Assembly: GCA_028275005.1 (NCBI GenBank)
Contig: JAQCNN010000168.1
Location: forward strand, 1 to 15,616
Direction: 5' to 3'
DNA from: Salinirussus sp.
Lineage (GTDB): Archaea; Halobacteriota; Halobacteria; Halobacteriales; Haloarculaceae
DNA length: 15,616 nt
Shown: positions 1-5,860 of the stretch, one piece after another
How the letters are laid out: each line of letters begins with the position of its first letter
Position numbering within the stretch: position 1 is the first letter of the stretch
Made by a program: the position numbers and the translations under genes
Notes under the pieces: generated by a model
Database searches by the model: none
Told to the model about the DNA's origin: nothing
What the model saw: the letters and a program-made list of their open reading frames with translations, nothing else

Positions 1-1025
1 CGGTCATCCAGACCGACACCGACCGTCCGGGCGCCTACGACCAGGCCAAACAGATGGCCGAGAACGCCGAGGTGGGGTTCTACGGCGACCCCGACGAGGA
101 CGACCCCGTCGCCATCGCCGAGGCGGGCATGGAGGCGACCGCGGACGCCGACGTCCGGATCGTCGACACCGCGGGTCGTGACGGCCTCAACGAGGAGCTG
201 ATCGCACAGATCGAGCGGATCGACACCGCCGTCGACCCCGACCGGAACCTGCTGGTGGTCGACGCCGCGATGGGGCAGTCGGCAAAGAACCAGGCCCAGG
301 AGTTCGAGACGGCCATCGGCGTCGACGGCGTCGCGATCACCAAGCTCGACGGGACCGCAAAGGGCGGGGGCGCGCTCGCGGCGGTCGACCAGACCGACTC
401 CACTATCGCCTTTCTCGGAACCGGCGAGACGGTCAAAGATATCGAGCGCTTCGAGCCCTCCGGATTTATCTCCCGGCTGCTGGGGATGGGCGACCTCGAA
501 CAGCTCACCGAGCGCGTCGAGCGCGCCATGGAGGAGGCCCAGGAGGGCGAAGAGGACTGGGACCCCGAGGAGATGCTCGAGGGGTCGTTCACCCTGAAGG
601 ACATGCGCAAGCAGATGCAGGCGATGAACAATATGGGTCCGCTGGACCAGGTGATGGACATGATCCCTGGGCTCGGCGGCGGGCTGAAGGACCAGTTGCC
701 CGATGACGCGATGGACGTCACCGCCGACCGGATGCGGGAGTTCGACGTCATCATGGGCTCGATGACCGAGGCCGAACTCGAGGACCCACGGAGTATCGGT
801 CAGAGCCGTGTCAGACGGGTCGCCCGGGGCTCGGGAACCTCCGAGGACCGCGTCAGGGAACTCCTCCAGCAACACAAGATGATGGAGCGCACCCTCAACC
901 AGTTCCAGGGGATGGGCGACGCCGACATGGAGCGGATGATGCAGCAGATGCAGGGCGGGGGTGGGCCCGGCGGCCCGGGTGGCATGGGCGGGATGGGCGG
1001 TGGCGGCGGCCCGTTCGGCGACTGA
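1..1025 (+). CDS. srp54: Signal recognition particle protein SRP54 (5' truncated)
   Basis: This is the GTPase subunit of the signal recognition particle, which binds 7S RNA and signal peptides and delivers ribosomes to the membrane receptor FtsY. The gene enters from the left edge; the reading frame begins at base 3 and about 340 residues are visible. The second half of the G domain is present, with DTAGR (bases 162-176) and TKLDGTAKGGG (from base 340), both typical of SRP GTPases. It is followed by the methionine-rich M domain (about bases 590-960, many Met pairs such as MRKQMQAMNNM) that binds RNA and signal sequences. The tail is Gly/Met/Pro-rich, as in other archaeal SRP54 proteins. The missing 5' part should hold the N domain and P-loop. 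Identity is secure from the motifs and domain order. Confidence 0.97.
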   Translation, partial: VIQTDTDRPGAYDQAKQMAENAEVGFYGDPDEDDPVAIAEAGMEATADADVRIVDTAGRDGLNEELIAQIERIDTAVDPDRNLLVVDAAMGQSAKNQAQEFETAIGVDGVAITKLDGTAKGGGALAAVDQTDSTIAFLGTGETVKDIERFEPSGFISRLLGMGDLEQLTERVERAMEEAQEGEEDWDPEEMLEGSFTLKDMRKQMQAMNNMGPLDQVMDMIPGLGGGLKDQLPDDAMDVTADRMREFDVIMGSMTEAELEDPRSIGQSRVRRVARGSGTSEDRVRELLQQHKMMERTLNQFQGMGDADMERMMQQMQGGGGPGGPGGMGGMGGGGGPFGD

Positions 1026-1042
1026 CTGCCCGCGCCGGGTAG

Positions 1043-1180
1043 TTAGACGGGGTCCGTCCCGTCGGTCCCGTTGTCGGCGTCGACGAGCGCCGCCAGCGCC
1101 TCGCGCTCGGCGTCCTCGTGGTCGAAGCGGTCGTGGAACGTCCCGACCGGCGGCCGGTCCGGTGTCTGGGCCTTTTTATA
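1043..1180 (-). pseudogene. Coding-like stretch without a start codon (possible gene relic)
   Basis: Read on the minus strand, this stretch is an open frame of 45 sense codons ending in TAA (bases 1045-1043). Between about 1141 and 1043 almost every codon ends in G or C, the signature of haloarchaeal coding DNA. The translation is acidic and unremarkable in look (for example VGTFHDRFDHEDAEREALAA). I see no ATG, GTG or TTG in this block, and its upstream end runs into the promoter and 5' end of the MgtE gene on the other strand. It may be the C-terminal remnant of a gene cut off by rearrangement, or chance. I do not recognise the family. Confidence 0.3.
1173..1180 (+). promoter_or_regulatory. 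TATA box for the MgtE pair
   Basis: TTTTTATA lies 24-31 bases before the ATG at 1204. That is the distance expected for a leaderless haloarchaeal transcript starting at or next to the ATG. This also supports the choice of the ATG at 1204 over upstream in-frame codons. Confidence 0.65.
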
Positions 1181-1203
1181 CCGGGCGCCTGTGGGAGGTG
1201 ACG

Positions 1204-1779
1204 ATGAGCGTCCGCGAGGCCGCCCGGGCGGCCTACCGAGAGGGGCTGCCCGCGCTCGCGGCCAGCGTCGGCGGCGGCCTGCTCGCCGGGGTCGTCCTCG
1301 GGGGGATGCGCGGGGATTTCGCCCGGGTCGACGGGTTGCTCGTGCTCGTCCCGGCCCTGCTCGCCACCCGGGGGAACGTCTACGGCTCGCTGGGCGCGCG
1401 GGTCGCCACCGGCCTCCACCAGGGGCTTGTCGAACCCCGGGTGGGCGCGGACCGCCGGCTCGGGGGTGCGGTCGCGGCTGCCCTACTTAATGGCCTCCTG
1501 GCGAGTTGCTTCGCCGCGACCGCCACCTTCCTGGTCCTCTCGGGGCTCGGGCGGACGGTGGCGTCCGTGTGGACGCTAGTCGCCATTGCTCTGCTCGCGG
1601 GGCTGCTGTCGGGGGTCGTCCTCGCGGCGTCGGTCGTGCTGGTCGTCTTTGCCGGCTACCGCCGGGGGTACAACCCCGACACGCTCGTCGGGCCGATCGT
1701 GACGACCGCGGGCGACGTCTTCGGGGTTGCCTTCCTGTTGCTCGCGGTCCGGACCGTCCTGCTCGTGGGGGGGGTGTAG
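1204..1779 (+). CDS. MgtE-type divalent cation transporter, first half-protein
   Basis: This 191-residue membrane protein consists of only the integral membrane domain of the MgtE family (magnesium/divalent cation channel-transporters), with about five hydrophobic segments. A conserved-looking LVPALLATRGN block lies at residues 48-58. The NPDTLVGPIVTTAGDVFG block at 157-174 matches the last-helix motif in which an Asp (here D171) lines the ion path. The cytosolic N domain and CBS domains of bacterial MgtE, which sense Mg2+ and gate the pore, are absent. The start at 1204 is supported by a TATA box and by the ORF beginning in typical coding sequence there. It abuts the next gene with no gap and very likely pairs with its product. 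The substrate (Mg2+ or another divalent ion) is inferred from the family. Confidence 0.88.
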   Translation: MSVREAARAAYREGLPALAASVGGGLLAGVVLGGMRGDFARVDGLLVLVPALLATRGNVYGSLGARVATGLHQGLVEPRVGADRRLGGAVAAALLNGLLASCFAATATFLVLSGLGRTVASVWTLVAIALLAGLLSGVVLAASVVLVVFAGYRRGYNPDTLVGPIVTTAGDVFGVAFLLLAVRTVLLVGGV

Positions 1780-2337
1780 GTGGCCACCGACTGGCGGGTC
1801 GGGGCGATCACCCGCGCGATGTTGCCCGTCCTGCTGGCGCTGACACTCGTCGAGGTCGGCAGCGGGCTCGTCCTCGGGAGCTTCGAGGCACAGCTACTCG
1901 CCTCGCCGTCACTGCTCGTGCTCGTCCCGGTCACCATCGGCACGGCGGGCAACCTCGGGAGCGTGCTCGCCGCGCGGCTCTCGACCGCGGTCCACCTCGG
2001 AACCGTCGAGTTCGAGCCAGGCGACGAGACGCTGGCTGGCAACGCCGTCGCCACGGTCGCGCTGGCGCTGACGGTGTTCCCTGTGGTCGGTCTCGGGGCC
2101 TGGGGGCTGGCAACGCTGACCACAGGGGCGCGGCTGGGGCCGGTAACAGTGCTCACTGTCGCGGTCACGAGCGGGTTCCTGCTCTCCCTGCTCGCGGTGC
2201 TCGTGACGGGCGTCACCACCTACGTCGCCTACCGGCTGGAACTGGACCCCGACGACGTCGTCATCCCCGTCGTCACAAACGTCTGTGACGTGCTCGGCGT
2301 GGTGGTGCTGTTCGTGGTCGTGGCCGTTCTGGTGTAG
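1780..2337 (+). CDS. MgtE-type divalent cation transporter, second half-protein
   Basis: A second MgtE integral membrane domain of 185 residues starts with GTG directly after the TAG of the gene before it, so the two are almost certainly translated in a coupled way. It repeats the partner's architecture: an LVPVTIGTAGN block at residues 48-58 and a DPDDVVIPVVTNVCDVLG block at 156-173 with the probable pore Asp at 170. There are about five hydrophobic helices and no CBS or N domain. The two blocks sit at nearly the same residue numbers in both proteins, so they look like a diverged duplication. A heterodimer acting as one transporter is the natural inference, comparable with eukaryotic SLC41 proteins, which carry two MgtE domains in one chain. 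Confidence 0.88.
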   Translation: MATDWRVGAITRAMLPVLLALTLVEVGSGLVLGSFEAQLLASPSLLVLVPVTIGTAGNLGSVLAARLSTAVHLGTVEFEPGDETLAGNAVATVALALTVFPVVGLGAWGLATLTTGARLGPVTVLTVAVTSGFLLSLLAVLVTGVTTYVAYRLELDPDDVVIPVVTNVCDVLGVVVLFVVVAVLV

Positions 2338-2435
2338 GCCTGGGGTTTCATCTTCCAGTAGCGGGGTGACGCGGGCGGCCGTCGCCGAACACGCACTACT
2401 CGCCGTGACGGGGTGTGGTCGTCGCCAGGGGGAGG

Positions 2436-2846
2436 TCACTCGGAGGTGTCGACCGGCTCGCCGTCCCGTGTGGGGGGTGCGATGTGGTCGACGTAGGACT
2501 CGACGTCCGGCTCCTCGACGACGACCCGGATGGCGATGGCGCCGAGTTCGCCGGGCTCGACGACGAAGTTGACGATACCCTCGAAGGCAGCCTGCTTCTT
2601 TAGCTGGAAGGAGAAGGCGTTACCCTGCTGGTTCGAGAGGAAGCTGCCACGGGCCGTGTCGAGGATCGCCTGTCGGTGGAGTAGCTCCGAGAGGTGCGCC
2701 AGGTCGTGCACCGTCGCGACCAGTTCGCCGCCGCGGGGCTCGGGCTCGGCGGCCGGAAAGAGGTCGGTGATAGCGTCGGCGACCCGGTCGGTCACCTCCG
2801 TGTCGTGGACCGGGGCGGTAATCTCGGCCTCGATGCGGTGGATCAC
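2436..2846 (-). CDS. UPF0201 family RNA-binding-like protein
   Basis: This 136-residue protein matches the archaeal UPF0201/COG1325 family (PF01877), which has been described as an RNA-binding domain with a ribosomal L5-like fold. Visible family features are the N-terminal strand with Glu-rich pairs, the central HLSELLHRQAILDTAR helix (about residues 51-66) and the block from FLSNQQGN into FQLKKQAAFEG (about 69-89). The start codon overlaps the end of the UPF0200 kinase-like gene by 4 bases (2843-2846), so the two are co-translated. In some archaea they are annotated as one fused UPF0200/UPF0201 protein, which supports a joint function. The exact biochemical role is unknown; RNA binding is family-level inference. 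Confidence 0.85.
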   Translation of the reverse strand: MIHRIEAEITAPVHDTEVTDRVADAITDLFPAAEPEPRGGELVATVHDLAHLSELLHRQAILDTARGSFLSNQQGNAFSFQLKKQAAFEGIVNFVVEPGELGAIAIRVVVEEPDVESYVDHIAPPTRDGEPVDTSE

Positions 2847-3391
2847 GGCGAGCCCTCCAGCAGCTCCCGGACCCGCTCGCGGAACCCGGCGAGCGTGCCC
2901 GTGTTCTCGACTGTCAGGTCGGCCCGGTCGATAGCGTCGCCCATCCCGAACTCGAGTTCGCGGCGGTCCCGTTCCTCGAGTGACTCGCCGTCCGCGCCGG
3001 AGACGGCGTCCCGACCCCGCAGGTCCAGGCGTTCGGCACGGGTCTCGAAGGGGGCCTCGACGCAGACGAGCCGGAAGGCCTCGCCGAAGGCTGTCTGAAA
3101 CCGGTCCACCTCCGTCCCGGAGCGGATACCGTCGACGACCACGGTCTCGGCCGCGTCCAGGTGTTCCTCGATGACGGGGAGTGACCGCTCGGCGACCGCC
3201 CCAGGGCCGTTCTCGGCCCGGAGTTGCTGGGCAATCTCGCCGTGGTGGACTGCGGGGTCAAGCCCGCGGTCGCGACACTCCCTGCGGATGACGTCGCCCA
3301 TGGTCACGACGGGGACCCCCTCGTGCTCGGCGACGGCCGCGGCCTCGCTCTTGCCGCTGCCGGGGAGCCCCACGATCCCGATGACACGCAT
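2843..3391 (-). CDS. UPF0200 family P-loop kinase-like protein
   Basis: This 182-residue P-loop NTPase of the nucleoside/dephospho-CoA-kinase-like superfamily has a Walker A motif GLPGSGKS at residues 8-15. It has a lid-like Arg-rich region around residues 115-145 (RAERLDLRGRD, RDRRELEFG) and the family's GDVIRRE block near residue 32. It belongs to the archaeal UPF0200 family, normally paired or fused with UPF0201, which here follows with a 4-base overlap. Automatic pipelines sometimes call it dephospho-CoA kinase, but archaea use an unrelated GTP-dependent enzyme for that step, so I keep the family name. A TATA-like box at 3413-3420 sits 22-29 bases before the ATG. The phosphoryl acceptor is unknown. 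Confidence 0.85.
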   Translation of the reverse strand: MRVIGIVGLPGSGKSEAAAVAEHEGVPVVTMGDVIRRECRDRGLDPAVHHGEIAQQLRAENGPGAVAERSLPVIEEHLDAAETVVVDGIRSGTEVDRFQTAFGEAFRLVCVEAPFETRAERLDLRGRDAVSGADGESLEERDRRELEFGMGDAIDRADLTVENTGTLAGFRERVRELLEGSP

Positions 3392-3412
3392 ACCCTCAGT
3401 TCCGCAAGCAGG

Positions 3413-3420
3413 GGAATAAG
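3413..3420 (-). promoter_or_regulatory. TATA box for the UPF0200-UPF0201 pair
   Basis: On the minus strand CTTATTCC lies 22-29 bases before the ATG at 3391, in the 41-base gap after the polyprenyl synthase stop. The UPF0200/0201 pair can therefore be transcribed on its own as well as by read-through from the gene above it. Confidence 0.5.
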
Positions 3421-3432
3421 GACTGCGTTCGG

Positions 3433-4275
3433 CTACCGTTCGCGGACGACGACGAACTCCGCCAGGTCGCGGAGGTAGGTCTGTGCCTGTGAGTCGGGCA
3501 TATCAACCGAGTCCAGCGCGGCGAGTGCGGCCTCGCTCTCCTCGCGAGCGCGGTCGGTGGCCTCCTCCGGGGTGAGGTCGGTCACCTCCACCAGCGAGGG
3601 GCGCTCCATCGTCGCATCGTGTCCTGTCGGCTTGCCCAACTGGTCGGCGTCGGCGGTCGCGTCGAGTACGTCGTCACGCATCTGGAAGGCAACCCCGACC
3701 CGCTCGGCGTACTGGCCGACAGCCTCGACCGTGTAGGCGTCGACGTCGGCGGCGATGGCGCCCAGTTCGGCGGCCGCACGAAAGAGCGCCCCCGTCTTCC
3801 GGCGGGCGAGCTGCATATACTCGCGCTCGTCGGCCGGGCGGTCGACGAGCTCGCTGGCCTCACCCTCACCGAGGTTGACCATCGACTCCGCGACCGCCTG
3901 CATCGCACGCTCGTCCGTCGAGAACAGCTCGAAGGCCTCCCCGAGCAGGCCGTCGGAGCCGACGATCGCCGGGCCGTAGCCAAACTGTGCCCAGGCCGCA
4001 GGGGTACCCCGCCGGATGTCGGAGTCGTCGATAACGTCGTCGACCACCAGCGAGGCGTTGTGGACGAGTTCGACGCCGACGGCGTAGTCGAGTGCCGTCT
4101 CCTCGTCGCCGTCGAGCGCCTCACAGACCAGCAGGGTGACCATCGGGCGGACACGCTTGCCACCCGAGAGCGCGACGTGTTGGAGTTGCTCCTGGAGTTC
4201 CGTCGGTTCGACGGCCTCGACCACCTCCGCCAAGCGCCCCTCGATGCGCTCGCGGCGCAACTCCAGATACTCCAT
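3433..4275 (-). CDS. Polyprenyl diphosphate synthase (GGPP-type, trans-prenyltransferase)
   Basis: This 280-residue cytoplasmic enzyme condenses isopentenyl diphosphate with allylic diphosphates, supplying the C20/C25 chains of archaeal ether lipids and quinones. It shows GGKRVRP (38-44), the first Asp-rich motif DDVID (79-83, followed by RRG), KTGALF (160-165) and the second Asp-rich motif DDVLD (201-205). Residues 5 and 4 places before the first motif are Ala74 and Ser75. Small residues there favour products longer than farnesyl diphosphate, so a C20 or longer product is likely. After the second motif the usual GK..GxD-type stretch is GKPTGHDATMERPSL, with Arg where a Lys is common. It is shorter than typical bacterial members (about 300-350 residues) and is probably one of several paralogues, the IdsA3-like type. 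Confidence 0.9.
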   Translation of the reverse strand: MEYLELRRERIEGRLAEVVEAVEPTELQEQLQHVALSGGKRVRPMVTLLVCEALDGDEETALDYAVGVELVHNASLVVDDVIDDSDIRRGTPAAWAQFGYGPAIVGSDGLLGEAFELFSTDERAMQAVAESMVNLGEGEASELVDRPADEREYMQLARRKTGALFRAAAELGAIAADVDAYTVEAVGQYAERVGVAFQMRDDVLDATADADQLGKPTGHDATMERPSLVEVTDLTPEEATDRAREESEAALAALDSVDMPDSQAQTYLRDLAEFVVVRER

Positions 4276-4600
4276 CTACCTGCGGTACGCGCCAGTCGGG
4301 CAAGTACGTGACGGATGGCCGTTCGCCGGAGAGACACGCTGTTTCCGGTGCCGGGGCCGCGTTTGACCCCCCGTGCACAGTCGGCCGGAGTCCCGTGTGC
4401 CACGGGGGCGTGTCCGGCTCCGGACTATCCGGGTGTGTGTTCGTCACAGTGGCCGGGACTGCCGGTGTCGCCGGAGATGACAGCCAGGCCGCCGTGTCAG
4501 CAGCCCACCTGGTCGGCCCGGGAGACACACGCGTACCTGTCCCCACGCTCCGAGAGACGGGAGACGAAACGCCTTATCCGGCCGGTGGCGTACTGTATCT
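4276..4600. other. Divergent intergenic region between polyprenyl synthase and arginine decarboxylase
   Basis: These 325 bases separate two divergent genes. Open frames cross it in several registers, but their translations lack the acidic composition and G/C-ending codon bias of the neighbouring genes, so I call no gene. It contains a small perfect hairpin (CCCGTG, loop TGC, CACGGG at 4392-4406) and the promoter of the decarboxylase at its right end. No clear TATA box for the synthase was found next to its ATG. Confidence 0.5.
4573..4578 (+). promoter_or_regulatory. TATA-like box for the arginine decarboxylase gene
   Basis: CTTATC lies 23-28 bases before the ATG at 4601, a spacing typical of leaderless haloarchaeal transcripts. 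The match to the TTTATA consensus is partial. Confidence 0.5.
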
Positions 4601-5134
4601 ATGAGTGTCATTCGGGTCGTCTGGGGGTCGGGGACCGGCCCGACCGAAACCGCGGCCTACGACGCCGCCCTCGCGGCGGCGGGGGTCCACGATTACAATC
4701 TTATCACCGTCTCCTCGGTTGTTCCGGCCGACCCGGCCGTCGAGACTGTCGGGACCGCCCCATCTCTGGGCCCGGTCGGCGAGGCACTGACTGTCGTCCA
4801 GGCGCGGTCGGGTGTCGCCCCAGCCGGCGAGGAAGGTGGTGACGAGGGTGGCCGCGAGTCACCGGGCAACGACCCTGACGGGCGTGCGCCTGCGGTCGCG
4901 GCGGTCGGCTGGGCCCGCAGTGCCGGCGGGCCCGGGGTCTTCTACGAGGCTGACGGCCGTGACCCCGAGCGCGTTCGGGAGACCGTCACGGACGGGCTCC
5001 AGCGAGGCGCCGCGCTGCGGGAGTGGGAGCCGGTCGACAGCGAACTGGTCGTGCAGACCGCCACCCCCACCCCGGACCGGCACACCTGTGTGGTCGTCTG
5101 TGCGGTCTACGGCGAGAGTCGGCCGCTGCTGTAA
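4601..5134 (+). CDS. pdaD: Pyruvoyl-dependent arginine decarboxylase
   Basis: This 177-residue proenzyme converts arginine to agmatine. In archaea agmatine is needed for agmatidine at the wobble position of tRNA-Ile2 and as a polyamine precursor. The chain should self-cleave between Ser38 and Ser39 in the motif NLITVSSVVP, turning Ser39 into the pyruvoyl cofactor. The N-terminal GSGTGPTE (residues 9-16) and the GVFYEADG block (112-119) fit the family, and Glu116 corresponds to the catalytic Glu of the Methanocaldococcus enzyme. Residues about 73-96 form a Gly/Glu/Asp-rich stretch that looks like an insertion compared with the compact family fold. The ATG at 4601 is preceded by a TATA-like box. 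A hairpin follows the stop directly. Confidence 0.93.
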   Translation: MSVIRVVWGSGTGPTETAAYDAALAAAGVHDYNLITVSSVVPADPAVETVGTAPSLGPVGEALTVVQARSGVAPAGEEGGDEGGRESPGNDPDGRAPAVAAVGWARSAGGPGVFYEADGRDPERVRETVTDGLQRGAALREWEPVDSELVVQTATPTPDRHTCVVVCAVYGESRPLL

Positions 5135-5149
5135 CGGGGAGATGCCCCG
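5135..5149 (+). terminator. Hairpin directly after the arginine decarboxylase stop
   Basis: CGGGG, loop AGATG, CCCCG begins at the base after the TAA. The stem is perfect at 5 bp. No T-run follows, so it may stabilise the 3' end or help termination rather than be a classical intrinsic terminator. Confidence 0.35.
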
Positions 5150-5228
5150 GCGCCACCCAGGTCAGGTGAGTGGGTTCACCGAGCCGGCGGACTTTTGTAC
5201 CCGTGGCAACTACATATTAGAGCTTCAA

Positions 5229-5570
5229 ATGTACGGAAACTCGCCGCTCGGAGACGACTCGACGGTCGAGCTGACGGCAAGTCAGCGCCGGACTGTCCGG
5301 CAGGACCTTGCCAGCGTCGCCGCCCGGACCCGTAATCTTCTCCCCGGGGAATTCGTCGTCGGCTCGGAACTGCGACAGGGTACCGAGGGCCCGCGGGCGA
5401 CCGTCGCGGTCCGCCCACCGGTCGGTTCGGTCGTCAGCGCCGACTACGAGCTCGAGGACAGCGGCGTCGTCGACACCGACCGTGACGAACTCGCCCGCGG
5501 GCTCGCCGCCAGCGCCGCCCTCCAGGTGAAGCAGGCGATGCCCGACGACCCCACCCCGACCGCAAAGTAG
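5229..5570 (+). CDS. Conserved haloarchaeal protein, probably DUF5811
   Basis: This is a soluble 113-residue protein without signal peptide or membrane segments. It resembles a family widespread in Halobacteria that I believe is DUF5811; the number is from memory. Features include a QRRTVRQDLASVAARTRNLLP helix region (about residues 18-38), a GPRATVAVRPPVGSVVSADY strand region (about 53-72) and a C-terminal ARGLAASAALQVKQA helix (about 88-102). The ATG at 5229 is preferred because haloarchaeal coding bias begins there and the preceding bases are AT-rich (ACATATTA at 5211-5218). It lies 94 bases after the decarboxylase on the same strand. Function is unknown. Confidence 0.8.
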   Translation: MYGNSPLGDDSTVELTASQRRTVRQDLASVAARTRNLLPGEFVVGSELRQGTEGPRATVAVRPPVGSVVSADYELEDSGVVDTDRDELARGLAASAALQVKQAMPDDPTPTAK

Positions 5571-5572
5571 TC

Positions 5573-5758
5573 TCAGCCCTCCGGCTCACCCGGCGTCGCG
5601 ACAAACAGCGCGTAGCCGACGGTCCCACCAGCCGGCAGGCTCGCCGCTGCCAGTGTCGTCGACATCGCTAGTGACGTCAATACACCCACGACTCCCGCGG
5701 CCGCCATCGAGAGGGCGATGGCCGCGAGCAACAGGTCGTACCGGGAGAGCCGTGACAC
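5573..5758 (-). CDS. Small haloarchaeal membrane protein with two hydrophobic segments
   Basis: This 61-residue protein is read from a GTG start at 5758. It begins SRLSRYDLLLAAIALSMAAAG, giving one hydrophobic helix at about 8-30 and a second at about 33-53, with a short acidic tail. A longer frame continues upstream to an ATG at 5821, but that extension would run through a strong AT-rich promoter element (5781-5790). That element lies 23-32 bases before the GTG, so I take the GTG as the start. The gene follows aIF5B on the same strand and is tail-to-tail with the DUF5811-like gene, 2 bases apart. Function unknown. Confidence 0.72.
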   Translation of the reverse strand: MSRLSRYDLLLAAIALSMAAAGVVGVLTSLAMSTTLAAASLPAGGTVGYALFVATPGEPEG

Positions 5759-5780
5759 AGATGACCGGTCGGTCGCCGGG

Positions 5781-5790
5781 TAATTAAATA
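5781..5790 (-). promoter_or_regulatory. TATA box deciding the start of the small membrane protein
   Basis: On the minus strand TATTTAATTA is an AT-rich island in GC-rich DNA, 23-32 bases before the GTG at 5758. Its position inside the longer open frame argues against the upstream ATG at 5821. Confidence 0.6.
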
Positions 5791-5860
5791 TTATTACCAC
5801 GGCCGGCACAGCCCAGCGCACGCTGTCGGGGAGGGTGGAGAAAGGCGGGGTGGAGTGGAG

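Noticed and set aside
2843..3391. Dephospho-CoA kinase (coaE) as the name for the P-loop protein
   Set aside because: It matches UPF0200, paired with UPF0201. Archaea are known to use a different GTP-dependent dephospho-CoA kinase.
4308..4842. Plus-strand open frames crossing the 4276-4600 gap
   Set aside because: They overlap the decarboxylase start and its promoter, and have Ser/Cys/Pro-rich translations without haloarchaeal codon bias.
5759..5821. Upstream ATG (5821) for the small membrane protein
   Set aside because: The extension would contain the AT-rich TATA element at 5781-5790, which is correctly spaced for the GTG at 5758.
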